Source: CAYLWW01 sp964387585
GTDB lineage: Bacteria; Pseudomonadota; Alphaproteobacteria; Rickettsiales; Midichloriaceae
Direction of reading: 5' to 3'
Assembly (NCBI GenBank): GCA_964387585.1
Contig: CAYLWW010000019.1
Location: 1-19,776 of the forward strand
DNA: 19,776 bases
The position numbers and the translations under genes are program-made. Below, in pieces: positions 1 through 7,864 of the stretch (position 1 is the first letter of the stretch; each line of letters opens with the position of its first letter). Below the pieces are notes generated by a model that was given only the letters and a program-made list of their open reading frames with translations, was not told the DNA's origin and did not search any database.

Positions 1-1093
1 TAAAAAAGAATTAACAATTGAAGAGATAGAGAAAAATTTAAATGTTGTAGGAATAGCTGTTTATAAAAATGGTTTTGGTTTTAGTGATAAGGATCTTATA
101 GTAAAATATATTAAATTTGGTGATGAAGTAAGAAAGCTATTTCCTCATAACATCGATGAAAAGAATATCTATAATTTATTTACTCGATTATCGAAATTTA
201 AAGAACTTGTTGATAACGACATAGAATGGCAAATGTTTAAACAAACAGACTCTGCCTTATTTAAGCTGAAAAAACATATTTTTTCTCCTAAAGATAGTAA
301 ATCTAAAAGTATATTTATTAATAAACTAAAAGATGATCTAAGAATTGAGATTATTAAATTTTTGATACCGGAAAATCAAGGATTAGATAAAAATCAATTC
401 AAAGCGCTATTAAATATCGATCAATCTATCAAAACTAGAGAGGTATTTAAAGAAGTTTTAAACAAATGGAGTAAGATAACTTTGTATAATGGCATTGAAT
501 TGCTAGAGGATTATAATAATTTCAAAACTCATGAATTACTTAAGGAATTATTAATCTTAAACAATTTTCTCACTAAGGGTGCTTATATAATCCTTAATAA
601 TCCTAAAATTTATGATGATAAAGCGCATATTAATTATGCTGAAACTGCTTGGACTAACCTACTTAGAGAACAGTTTGCTAAATTTAGCGATATTGAAGTA
701 GTGAAAAGTCACTCTAACTTCTTCACTAATGATGATTATGAAATGATATTACATAATGCTTTTAAGCAATACCAAGGGGTAGCTCCAAAAGTAGTAAAGA
801 TTACTTTCAATCTAGCAGATAACTTAAACGAAAAGCTTATGGCGCAATTATCATACTTTAACGAAACAGGGCAAGTAGTGGGAAACACTTTAGCTAATGC
901 ACAGGGAATCAATATCATAAGCGAAACAGATGTTAATCCTATGAATAACTTGCCTTTAGTAGAAGCAATGCCTAATCAAGAAGAAACAATAGTAGAAAAC
1001 CTAAACTATTTCAATTTAGAGCCTACTAATATTCTTTCTTTTATTGCATTATCATTCTTTACTAATAGCTTTACAGCATTATCACACGACTAA
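1..1093 (+). CDS. Hypothetical protein, C-terminal part (5' end outside window)
   Basis: The reading frame is open from base 2 to the TAA at 1091-1093 and encodes 363 residues, so the gene begins upstream of the window. An internal ATG at 233 is unlikely to be the start, because the frame before it is uninterrupted and has the same Lys/Glu/Ile/Asn-rich composition. I do not recognise the family. The visible part looks mostly helical and charged. The last 20 residues are more hydrophobic (ILSFIALSFF followed by a short polar end), which could be a C-terminal membrane or packing segment. The stop is followed by a convergent hairpin shared with the neighbouring minus-strand block. An effector or a structural protein of a mobile element are both possible, and nothing in the sequence decides between them. 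That it is coding is fairly certain; its function is unknown. Confidence 0.75.
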   Translation, partial: KKELTIEEIEKNLNVVGIAVYKNGFGFSDKDLIVKYIKFGDEVRKLFPHNIDEKNIYNLFTRLSKFKELVDNDIEWQMFKQTDSALFKLKKHIFSPKDSKSKSIFINKLKDDLRIEIIKFLIPENQGLDKNQFKALLNIDQSIKTREVFKEVLNKWSKITLYNGIELLEDYNNFKTHELLKELLILNNFLTKGAYIILNNPKIYDDKAHINYAETAWTNLLREQFAKFSDIEVVKSHSNFFTNDDYEMILHNAFKQYQGVAPKVVKITFNLADNLNEKLMAQLSYFNETGQVVGNTLANAQGINIISETDVNPMNNLPLVEAMPNQEETIVENLNYFNLEPTNILSFIALSFFTNSFTALSHD

Positions 1094-1110
1094 TATAAAA
1101 ATAGCGTAAA

Positions 1111-1150
1111 TAAAAAAGTGCAGCACTTAATAACAAATCAAGTGTTGCAC
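1111..1150 (-). terminator. Rho-independent terminator of the GTA tail block
   Basis: An 11-bp inverted repeat (1118-1128 GTGCAGCACTT and 1140-1150 AAGTGTTGCAC, one G-T type mismatch) encloses an 11-base loop. Read on the minus strand, the hairpin is followed by a T-rich run (complement of 1111-1117), as expected for an intrinsic terminator of the gene ending at 1178. On the plus strand there is no T tract, so it ends the upstream plus-strand gene less obviously, although it lies only 25 bases past that stop. Confidence 0.7.
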
Positions 1151-1177
1151 GAATAAGCTATAAGTTTTAATAACAGA

Positions 1178-2158
1178 TTACTTAACTTTATGAAAAGTAA
1201 TGTTTTGCGGAATATGTGGCTCTCCACGAAAATTTAGCGCATTATTATATACTTTACTACAAGTATTAAAATTTTTATCGCATCCCGCTATCATCTTAAA
1301 CGTATCACCTATTTTAATATTGTAAGGTAAAGGTAGTGCTAATTTTATGTTATTATCATCGGAATTACAGCTTTTAATTTCCATACTTATACCTTGATTA
1401 TCACCGCTATAAAAAATAGCTAATCCATAATCAAATCTTTTTTTAGATAGAGAAAGATTTTCAATTGAGTTTTTATTAGTCACTTCTAAACTTTCTCCTT
1501 TATAATCATCATAATAATCAATATTTAGCATCTCATCTTTACTTAAAGAAGTGCTTAAAAATTCTTTTAATTCAAGTTGAGACTTATCAATGTTGTAATC
1601 AAAATAAAATTCCCCTCTATGTATTACTTTTTTTACTTTAAGGTTGTTTATCGTATTATCGGTTAAGCTTATTTTGCAACTTTTATCTCCAAAAATTGCT
1701 CTACAATTAGGTGAATATACCTCCCCTAATTTCCCACTAAAAGCTTGAATTAACCCTCGTATTTCTACAATAAATCTTTCCTTACTCAGCTTGACCTCTC
1801 CTAACCACCCTCTTCTCAATTTCAATATGCCAGAATCAATGTTATTATAATTCACCATAAAAACCTTAATTTCCGCATAATCATAAGCTCCTGAAAGAAT
1901 ATCCGATTCAGTTATTAAATGATGATCAATTATTCCTTCTATATCTAAGTTATCTACGGCCATACTACTATCGCTTAATATAGCACTAGCCGTAAAGCCA
2001 CTTTTTGCGAAGTAACGGATATTCCCTATAAGTAAATCATAATCATGATTAGTAAATCCTACCGATTTACCATTTCGTAAAGCTAATTCCCAACAAATAG
2101 CTAATGTTGTAACTTCAGCACTCAGCTGATTCAGCATTTTATGACTAACCTTAAGCAT
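1178..2158 (-). CDS. GTA hub-like protein, DUF2163/BR0599 family (GTA gp13-like)
   Basis: This 326-residue protein matches the phage/GTA family of DUF2163 (roughly residues 1-165) followed by a BR0599-type C-terminal domain (roughly 190-320). Visible landmarks are the N-terminal GFTNHD segment (residues 34-39), SPNCRAIFGDKSC (149-161), and a C-terminal GCDKNFNTC followed by NALNFRGEPHIPQN (292-319), a hallmark of the Rhodobacter-type GTA orfg13 product. The four Cys form C152-x8-C161 and C293-x6-C300, the spacing I recall for the [4Fe-4S] ligands of lambda gpL, the related tail-tip/hub protein. The likely role is the tail baseplate hub. It lies 66 bases after the gp12-like gene in the same orientation and is the last gene before a terminator. 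The peptidase and megatron genes (gp14, gp15) that follow it in classical GTA clusters are absent here. The family call is secure; an assembled particle is not implied. Confidence 0.88.
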   Translation of the reverse strand: MLKVSHKMLNQLSAEVTTLAICWELALRNGKSVGFTNHDYDLLIGNIRYFAKSGFTASAILSDSSMAVDNLDIEGIIDHHLITESDILSGAYDYAEIKVFMVNYNNIDSGILKLRRGWLGEVKLSKERFIVEIRGLIQAFSGKLGEVYSPNCRAIFGDKSCKISLTDNTINNLKVKKVIHRGEFYFDYNIDKSQLELKEFLSTSLSKDEMLNIDYYDDYKGESLEVTNKNSIENLSLSKKRFDYGLAIFYSGDNQGISMEIKSCNSDDNNIKLALPLPYNIKIGDTFKMIAGCDKNFNTCSKVYNNALNFRGEPHIPQNITFHKVK

Positions 2159-2224
2159 GTATATAAATTATTTTAATTTAGTTGATTTTTAACTAGTTCT
2201 TGATAAAAGATTAAACCCTCTGCA

Positions 2225-2902
2225 TTATCTAATTTCTACTATAGGTATTTCTTTGTAAGAATGTACTCCATATCCTTCAATAGAGGAAGGTAAGTAATCA
2301 GTATCAAAACGTACTGGTACATCAAATTCGAAATCAGCAGTGATCCTAGAATTATTCAAAGGTGGATCTTGAAAAAATAATTCCCCACTAGTGTAATCAA
2401 TATTAATACCCTGATTTATCTCAACTTTATCTTCATTTAAGTAAATAGATACTGTTTTAGATACAGGCTTAGTTATTATGCGCCTATTATATACTATTTG
2501 TTTATCAATAAGTTGGATTATATATGTTTTAGTTAATTGAAACTTATTTAACCTACCATCACCAATTCCTATCAGCTCATTTCTAGCTAAATAATCACTC
2601 CAGTCTTTAAATCTAAATCCTAGAGCTCGACCCCGACAATTACGAAAAAAAGACAATATCTCTTGAAACTGTTCAGCGGTTTTAATGCCTTGAGCTACAT
2701 TAAATCGCATCCTTGATTGAGACCAATTAATATTACGCTGCTCATAACCTCCCGCAGTTGTAACTATATCAGTTGAATACTCAGGACCTCCTACTGAACC
2801 GCAAGCTATATCCTCTGGAAAACGAATTTCTATAAAGTTGCTTAAAATATTGCGATTAAGGTTATTAGAAGCGTTGTGAATTAAGCTTTGATCTATTAAC
2901 AT
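2225..2902 (-). CDS. GTA distal tail protein, DUF2460 family (GTA gp12-like)
   Basis: The 225-residue product has the features of the DUF2460 family. They are FPEDIACGSVGGPEYSTDIV near residues 29-48, a YEQRN and WSQSR segment (residues 54-64), and FFRNCRGRALGFRFKDWSDY (residues 86-105). These match the canonical pattern of a GG-P-x-TDIV strand, an RN-x-W-x-x-SR-x-R turn and an RGR-x-x-GFR-x-KD-x-x-DY core. In Rhodobacter GTA this product is the distal tail protein between the tail tube and the hub. Length is typical for the family (about 210-230 residues), with no frameshift. It is the middle gene of a three-gene minus-strand block, 14 bases after the small protein and 66 bases before the gp13-like gene, the gp12-gp13 order known from GTAs. 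I see no strong ribosome-binding site; the start ATG is the only one upstream of the conserved core. Confidence 0.88.
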   Translation of the reverse strand: MLIDQSLIHNASNNLNRNILSNFIEIRFPEDIACGSVGGPEYSTDIVTTAGGYEQRNINWSQSRMRFNVAQGIKTAEQFQEILSFFRNCRGRALGFRFKDWSDYLARNELIGIGDGRLNKFQLTKTYIIQLIDKQIVYNRRIITKPVSKTVSIYLNEDKVEINQGINIDYTSGELFFQDPPLNNSRITADFEFDVPVRFDTDYLPSSIEGYGVHSYKEIPIVEIR

Positions 2903-2916
2903 AATAATTAAATTGC

Positions 2917-3306
2917 TTAAAAATTTTTATTTTTATTATTATTTTTACGTTCCTCTGAAAGAAATTTTTCTAATAACTCTAAATCTTCATCGGAGATGCT
3001 TAAATCTTCGATATTTTGCTCTTTAATTTTTTCTAAATCTTTGATCATACGAGTTCCATATAGCTGTTGTTCTAGTGGAATTAGTTTTAATAAAAGGTTA
3101 CTTACTTTAAAAAAAACAGCTAAAAAGGAATTTTCTTGTTTAGAATAATTGAGTTGCTCTAAAGAATCATCATCTTGTATTAACGAATTTCTAAAGTTAA
3201 GTAAGTATTTTTCTGCTATACCAACAATATGGGAGCAAGCTTTACGTAAACCTGAAATTATACTTTGTTGCTCATCTAATAGATTAATTATAGAGTGATT
3301 GCTCAT
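2917..3306 (-). CDS. Small helical hypothetical protein heading the GTA tail block
   Basis: A 129-residue, apparently all-helical, soluble protein with no recognisable family. The N-terminal half (residues 1-45) is mixed. The middle contains a hydrophobic stretch (FLAVFFKVSNLLLKLIPLEQQL, split here at residues 62-83), and the C-terminus is acidic then Lys/Asn-rich (EDLELLEKFLSEERKN). It is the first gene of the minus-strand block and lies only 14 bases before the DUF2460 gene, so co-transcription is likely. Small helical proteins encoded with GTA or phage genes include small terminase subunits and tail-assembly chaperones. The GTA small terminase (gp1) also ends in an acidic helix, but I cannot assign this protein to either. 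That it is coding is likely from context and length; the function is open. Confidence 0.65.
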   Translation of the reverse strand: MSNHSIINLLDEQQSIISGLRKACSHIVGIAEKYLLNFRNSLIQDDDSLEQLNYSKQENSFLAVFFKVSNLLLKLIPLEQQLYGTRMIKDLEKIKEQNIEDLSISDEDLELLEKFLSEERKNNNKNKNF

Positions 3307-3428
3307 TTAATTTACTCAAAATTTATTTTACTTAAAAAAGAATAACATGGAGTAAAAATACTGGGCAGAGCAAAATATATAATAATTATCAAAAAAACTA
3401 GTAGGTATATAATTTCTTCTTGAAGTTA

Positions 3429-3448
3429 TTTAAAAGTATACTTTTAAA
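3429..3448. promoter_or_regulatory. Perfect 20-bp palindrome, candidate operator
   Basis: TTTAAAAGTATACTTTTAAA is an exact palindrome centred between 3438 and 3439. It lies in the 240-bp region between the divergent GTA tail block and the prepilin-peptidase/radA genes. It ends 10 bases before a TATAAT box at 3459-3464, so it would cover the -35 region of a plus-strand promoter. That position suits a repressor site. No trans-acting factor can be named from this window. Confidence 0.4.
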
Positions 3449-3464
3449 CCGTCCTATATATAAT
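3436..3464 (+). promoter_or_regulatory. Candidate promoter for the prepilin-peptidase-like gene and radA
   Basis: A perfect TATAAT lies at 3459-3464, with a poor -35 (GTATAC at 3436-3441, 17-base spacer) inside the palindrome. Start of transcription would be near 3471, giving a leader of about 75 bases. A second identical TATAAT context occurs at 3378-3383. In such AT-rich DNA the -10 alone is weak evidence. Confidence 0.35.
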
Positions 3465-3546
3465 AATTGGTTTAAGGTAATGTTTATTATTTTTTATAAA
3501 GCTTCTAATTAAACAAACCTAATTAACTATTGAACTATCTTAATCA

Positions 3547-4284
3547 ATGCTGATTGAATACTTTGCTATTTTTATTTTTGGCTTATTGATAGGAAATTTT
3601 GCCACCACCATTTTATATCGTCTACCTCGTGGTATTACCATATACGGATTTAATCAGCAATTTACTCAACCTCCTTTTTGTTCATTATGCCATCATAAAC
3701 TCAAGTTTTATGAATACTTACCTTTTCTTAGCTGGTTTAGCACCTTAGGTAAATGTAACTATTGTGGCAATCCTATAAATTATTACTATACTACTCTTGA
3801 AATTTTTTCTGCATTACTGTCTATAAATTTATTTTATCTATACGGATTCTCAGACATCTTTATATTGCTACTAAGCTTTACTATAAATTCGTTATTATTA
3901 CTTTTTATCTATCTAGAGCATAAGATAATACCCAAGGTTTTAACTACTTCTATGGTTTTTATAGGGATAATTTATAGAACTTTAATAGATTTTAGTGTTA
4001 TACCTTGTTTAGTAAGTTTGAGTATTGTTGCACTACTTAGCATATCATTGCTTCAAAAAGAAGGGTTCTATAATGCTGAAAAAAGAGCTTTTGTACATAT
4101 TCTATTACCCGCAAGTATTTGGTGTATTGGGAACAGTTTAGTGCTTTACGGATTAATTGTGCTAGCATTATACATATTACGCACTTCTTTATTTAGAAGA
4201 CTAAGCCTTTACCCTTATAATATCGTTGCACTTTCTTTAGTAATATTATTATACCAAAGCTATTGGCAAAATATTCATGGCTAA
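3547..4284 (+). CDS. Prepilin peptidase (A24)-like membrane protein, catalytic Asp residues not recognisable
   Basis: The 245-residue polytopic protein has the layout of PilD-type leader peptidases. There is an N-terminal membrane segment, then a cytoplasmic zinc-binding loop with C45-x2-C48 and C70-x2-C73 (PPFCSLC ... GKCNYCGNPI), then a membrane domain ending in the family-like LYPYNIVAL (residues 221-229). The first catalytic site, normally an Asp in I-D-L-D-H-x-x-L-P-D, here reads I121-Y-L-E-H-K-I-I-P-K, with Tyr122 at the catalytic position. The second, normally G-x-G-D, appears to be G173-F-Y-N176. By this alignment both aspartates of the aspartic protease are lost. It overlaps radA by 8 bases (ATGGCTAA), so the two are probably translationally coupled. 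It may be a non-proteolytic relic, a methyltransferase-only form, or a protein with a new role. No pilin genes are in the window. Confidence 0.75.
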   Translation: MLIEYFAIFIFGLLIGNFATTILYRLPRGITIYGFNQQFTQPPFCSLCHHKLKFYEYLPFLSWFSTLGKCNYCGNPINYYYTTLEIFSALLSINLFYLYGFSDIFILLLSFTINSLLLLFIYLEHKIIPKVLTTSMVFIGIIYRTLIDFSVIPCLVSLSIVALLSISLLQKEGFYNAEKRAFVHILLPASIWCIGNSLVLYGLIVLALYILRTSLFRRLSLYPYNIVALSLVILLYQSYWQNIHG

Positions 4285-5674
4285 ATCTAGCGTTATATAT
4301 ACTTGTCAAAATTGCGCTGCTCAATACAGTAAATGGATGGGAAGGTGTGAGGAATGCAACTCTTGGAATACTGTAGTTGAAGAAGCATTAGAAGCAAGCT
4401 CATACTTAAGTTTAGAAAAAAAAGATAACATAGGCAGTATAATAAATACTGTTGAAGTATTTGATTTAGCAGTATTAAGTGACAACGAAGAAGTAGAGCG
4501 ATATAGTATAGGTATTGATGAGTTTAATCGTGTACTAGGTGGCGGTATAGTTCAAGGTTCTACCATATTGCTTTGTGGTGAACCTGGAATAGGTAAATCA
4601 ACTTTATTGTTACAACTTTGTCATACCGCAAATCAAAATAATTTCGCTTGTTTCTATATTAGCGGCGAAGAGTCAGCTACTCAAATCAAAATAAGAGCTA
4701 ATAGATTACAAATCAATAATAGCAATATAAAATTAGCTACAGCTACTTCAATTAGCGAAATAGCTCATCTTATAAAAAATTTAAAACCTCCAGCAATAGT
4801 TGTAATTGATTCAGTACAAACCCTGTACTGCGAACAAATTACTTCCTCTCCTGGAACCGTTAGCCAAGTTCGTGCTTGTGCATTTGAATTGATAAAATTA
4901 GCAAAAAAGCGTAACTTTTCATTGCTTATGGTGGGACATGTTACTAAAGAAGGACAAATAGCCGGACCTAAGGTATTAGAGCACATGGTAGATACAGTGC
5001 TATACTTTGAAGGTGAAGGCAATCAGCAATATCGAGTAATTAGAGCTGTAAAAAATCGTTTTGGCTCCACAAATGAAATTGGAGTATTTGAAATGTCTAG
5101 CAATGGACTGAGCGAAGTTACTAACCCATCTCGTATTTTTATGTCAGATAGAGATTTAGATATTAGTGGTTCATGTATATTTGCTGGGTTAGAAGGAAGT
5201 CGCAGTATATTAGTTGAAGTCCAAGCTTTGGTGGTACCATCATTCTTAGCTACTCCACGCAGAGCCGCTATAGGTTGGGATAGCAACAGATTAGCCATGG
5301 TTATAGCAATCCTAAATTCTAGGTTAGGTATCAATTTAATGGATAAAGAAGTCTATTTAAACGTTGCCGGAGGTTTGAAAATTACTGAACCAGCATTAGA
5401 TCTAGCAGTTATAGTAGCGTTAATTTCAGCTGTACGTGATATAAAAGTACCCAGAGATACTACTTTCTTTGGAGAAATAGGTCTATCAGGAGAATTGCGT
5501 CAAGTGGTCCATTCAGAAAGCAGGATTAATGAAACAATAAAATTAGGCTTTAAAAGAGTTGTAATGCCTGTAAATAATAAAATCGAAAATAATAATATTA
5601 AGTTGCATTGTATTAGCCATATAACTGAGTTGGCAACTTTTTTTAATAATTTAAAAAAACAAGAGAAAAAATAA
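4277..5674 (+). CDS. radA: DNA repair protein RadA (Sms)
   Basis: At 465 residues this is full length for the family. An N-terminal zinc finger has C10-x2-C13 and C24-x2-C27 (CQNC ... GRCEEC). A RecA-type ATPase follows, with Walker A GEPGIGKST (101-109) and Walker B IVVIDS (174-179). The RadA-specific KNRFG motif is at 259-263, and a C-terminal Lon-protease-like domain covers roughly 285-455. RadA is a cytoplasmic hexameric helicase that promotes branch migration and processing of recombination intermediates alongside RecA. All key residues are present. Its ATG lies inside the end of the upstream membrane-protein gene, the usual sign of co-translation. Identification is certain. Confidence 0.97.
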   Translation: MAKSSVIYTCQNCAAQYSKWMGRCEECNSWNTVVEEALEASSYLSLEKKDNIGSIINTVEVFDLAVLSDNEEVERYSIGIDEFNRVLGGGIVQGSTILLCGEPGIGKSTLLLQLCHTANQNNFACFYISGEESATQIKIRANRLQINNSNIKLATATSISEIAHLIKNLKPPAIVVIDSVQTLYCEQITSSPGTVSQVRACAFELIKLAKKRNFSLLMVGHVTKEGQIAGPKVLEHMVDTVLYFEGEGNQQYRVIRAVKNRFGSTNEIGVFEMSSNGLSEVTNPSRIFMSDRDLDISGSCIFAGLEGSRSILVEVQALVVPSFLATPRRAAIGWDSNRLAMVIAILNSRLGINLMDKEVYLNVAGGLKITEPALDLAVIVALISAVRDIKVPRDTTFFGEIGLSGELRQVVHSESRINETIKLGFKRVVMPVNNKIENNNIKLHCISHITELATFFNNLKKQEKK

Positions 5675-5793
5675 TTAAGTTATAATCGTTTTAAATCTTT
5701 AAAATTATTTTAAAATATTATTTAGCTTGATTTTTATAACTCAGATACTAGGATAATCATAATTTTTTTCTCCAATAAATCAGCTAGGTAGAT

Positions 5794-6588
5794 ATGTTAG
5801 AAAATATATTTCGCTTTTTTTTGGCTTTTAGCAACGAAACTATCATTATACCATTGATTATCATAGGATACATATGGTTAGATCATGATATATTTTACCA
5901 TGCAATTTGCTTATTACTCACAAGCATTTTACTTAATGTAGCATTAAAATCTACTTTTAAAATTCCATTATCCCCAACTTTAGGGAAAGAAGGATTTGCT
6001 TTTCCAAGCGGACATATGCAGTCTGCAGTTGTTCTTTACGGTTGGTTGTTTAAATCAACAAATAGATTAATTATCAAAATAAGTATTATAGCAATATTAG
6101 TTGGTATATGGCTAGGCTTATTGTATTTCGGCTACCATAATTCTTTTGATATTTTAGGCGCTATATTTTTTGGATTATTGTTCATTTTATCATATAGTCG
6201 GCTTTTGATAAGCTTTAAGCCAAGCACATTATCAGTAACTACATTGTTTTTTAGCACTATACTAGTTATTTATATAAGTGTTTTTTCTAATATGAAAGAA
6301 CATTCATGGATGGCCTATTATGCATTAATAGGTATTATCATGAGTGAATGGCAGATTAAAAAGGAAATAATTTTATTAAACAATATTAATAAGCTTTTAG
6401 CTACTGTATTTTTCTGCCTTACTTTTGTTTTGATTAATAAAATATTTACTAATTTTACTCTTCCCCCTTTTATATATCAATTAAAATGGCTGTTTATAAG
6501 TTATTTTATTCCATTTTATCCATATTTTTTTCGTTATAATAAAGCTAAAAAACAAGTACTTGCAAAAATAGATAACAATCAGATTTAA
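5794..6588 (+). CDS. PAP2-like phosphatase superfamily membrane protein, divergent active site
   Basis: A 264-residue protein with six or more hydrophobic segments and the PAP2 core: FPSGHMQSA at residues 70-78 (motif 2, catalytic-type His74) and FGYHNSFDILGA at 112-123 (motif 3, His115 and Asp119). Family members hydrolyse lipid phosphates such as undecaprenyl pyrophosphate or phosphatidylglycerophosphate at the inner membrane. Motif 1 (K-x6-R-P) is reduced to K52 followed by IPLSP without Arg. The Ser-Arg that normally opens motif 3 is replaced by Gly108-Leu109. Substrate-binding arginines are therefore missing while the catalytic His/Asp remain. The C-terminal half (about 135-264) is an extra membrane region. 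It lies 119 bases after radA on the same strand; co-transcription is possible but not shown. Activity cannot be assumed. Confidence 0.78.
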   Translation: MLENIFRFFLAFSNETIIIPLIIIGYIWLDHDIFYHAICLLLTSILLNVALKSTFKIPLSPTLGKEGFAFPSGHMQSAVVLYGWLFKSTNRLIIKISIIAILVGIWLGLLYFGYHNSFDILGAIFFGLLFILSYSRLLISFKPSTLSVTTLFFSTILVIYISVFSNMKEHSWMAYYALIGIIMSEWQIKKEIILLNNINKLLATVFFCLTFVLINKIFTNFTLPPFIYQLKWLFISYFIPFYPYFFRYNKAKKQVLAKIDNNQI

Positions 6589-6807
6589 GGATTTAGAACA
6601 GATCATTTTTGGGCCATAATTTGCAATTCTCTCGTAAAATAAAGATTTGGCGTATTATTCTTTGCTCATATGCAATTATGCATGCCTAGGCTTCACCACC
6701 AATTCCTGATAAATCTCGATTTTTAACTTAGTATAGCGATAACTTAACAAAGATGGTTATCAAATTCAGTAACTTTAGCTATAGTTTTAAAATTTTAAAA
6801 AAATAGT

Positions 6808-7800
6808 TTAGTTACTGTCATTAACTAAAACCATAGATGAATTTGATTTGCCACTAGCAATATAGTCTAATACTTCTGGTAATTGACTCATGCTATACTC
6901 GACATAATTAACCTTTAATAAACCGCTTAACAGTAAATTAAACAACTCATCTGCGGTTAAAACCATTTCCTCTCTAATTCTTTTATACTCAAATACTGAG
7001 GGCGCTGTAAAAAATAGTGATTTTTTAGCTAATTCTATTATCGGTATACTAAGATTATTAAAATTGGTATAGTTATAACCCACTAACATCCCCATATAGC
7101 ATAATGAATTTATGGATTTCTGCAATATCAACTCATCCCCTACACTATCATATACTACATGCACTCCATTACCATTAGTTATATCTTTAATCTTTTCTAC
7201 ATATCCATCATTCTGATCTAGTACATCGCTAAATATTCCTAATTGCTTTACTTGATTAATTTGACTTTCTTCATTCACAGTTGCTATCACTTGAGCGCCT
7301 CTAGATTTAGCAATTTGCGATATTAATTGCGCTGCTGGATTATTTGCATTTTGCACCAAAACTTTTATTCCTTGTCTAATAGCAAAAGTGCGGACCGTTA
7401 GAGCATGAGCTAGCATTCCTTTTAAAAAAGAAGCCGCAACCAAGCTTTCGTTTAAACCATTTGGAACTTTAACTATAAGATCTGAAGAAATACAATAATA
7501 AGTAGCACAAACCCCAGCTCTAGATGACATATATGCTACTTTATCTCCTACACTAAAGCTTTTAACAGAATCACCTACCGCAGTTATTACCCCACATGCT
7601 TCATAACAAGGGGTAATTTCACTTTGATTTAAAGATCCTGAGATTAGTTGTGAACGAATTATTACATCTAATTCATTAACCCCTATAGCAACATTTTTTA
7701 TTACAACTTGATTTTCTTTAGGCTGTAAATCGCTTGCTTCTTTAATATCAAACTTGGCAATATTATCTGATTTTTGCAGGGTTCCTATTCTTAGCGCCAT
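6808..7800 (-). CDS. Quinone oxidoreductase-like MDR protein (zinc-independent)
   Basis: A 330-residue medium-chain dehydrogenase/reductase of the zeta-crystallin/QOR subgroup. It has an N-terminal GroES-like half with PCYEACGVITAVG (residues 84-96) and GDKVAY, a Rossmann half, and the closing DELFNLLLSGLLKV and GKSNSSMVLV segments typical of QorA. Canonical members reduce quinones with NADPH and do not bind zinc. The nucleotide-binding turn, usually AAGGVG, is here NANNPAAQL, so the glycine-rich loop is lost and cofactor binding may be altered. The VVYDSVG strand after it is conserved. It is the second gene after the M16 peptidase, 64 bases downstream, and may share its transcript. A TATAAT on the minus strand at 7841-7836 could also serve it. 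The family call is firm; the enzymatic role is uncertain. Confidence 0.85.
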   Translation of the reverse strand: MALRIGTLQKSDNIAKFDIKEASDLQPKENQVVIKNVAIGVNELDVIIRSQLISGSLNQSEITPCYEACGVITAVGDSVKSFSVGDKVAYMSSRAGVCATYYCISSDLIVKVPNGLNESLVAASFLKGMLAHALTVRTFAIRQGIKVLVQNANNPAAQLISQIAKSRGAQVIATVNEESQINQVKQLGIFSDVLDQNDGYVEKIKDITNGNGVHVVYDSVGDELILQKSINSLCYMGMLVGYNYTNFNNLSIPIIELAKKSLFFTAPSVFEYKRIREEMVLTADELFNLLLSGLLKVNYVEYSMSQLPEVLDYIASGKSNSSMVLVNDSN

Positions 7801-7835
7801 AAATAACTTTTAAATAATATAAATTTTTTTTATTA

Positions 7836-7841
7836 ATTATA
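7836..7841 (-). promoter_or_regulatory. Possible -10 box for the oxidoreductase gene
   Basis: The minus strand reads TATAAT here, about 36 bases before the oxidoreductase ATG, in the 64-base gap after the M16 peptidase gene. I see no good -35 at 16-18 bases, so this is weak support for an internal promoter. Confidence 0.25.
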
Positions 7842-7864
7842 GTATAGTAAACGAATATAAATAA

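Noticed and set aside
233..1093. ATG at 233 as a gene start
   Set aside because: The same frame is open to the window edge with matching composition, so the ATG is internal.
5675..5793. 8-bp inverted repeat (AGTTATAA / TTATAACT) after radA as a possible terminator
   Set aside because: Arms are 48 bases apart, A/T-only apart from one G-C pair, and no T tract follows.
6589..6807. 219-base gap between PAP2 and oxidoreductase genes, with GCCTAGGC and ATGCAATTATGCAT-like small palindromes and locally higher GC
   Set aside because: It could be an old repeat element or gene remnant, but no frame on either strand gives a recognisable protein and no mobile-element ends are evident.
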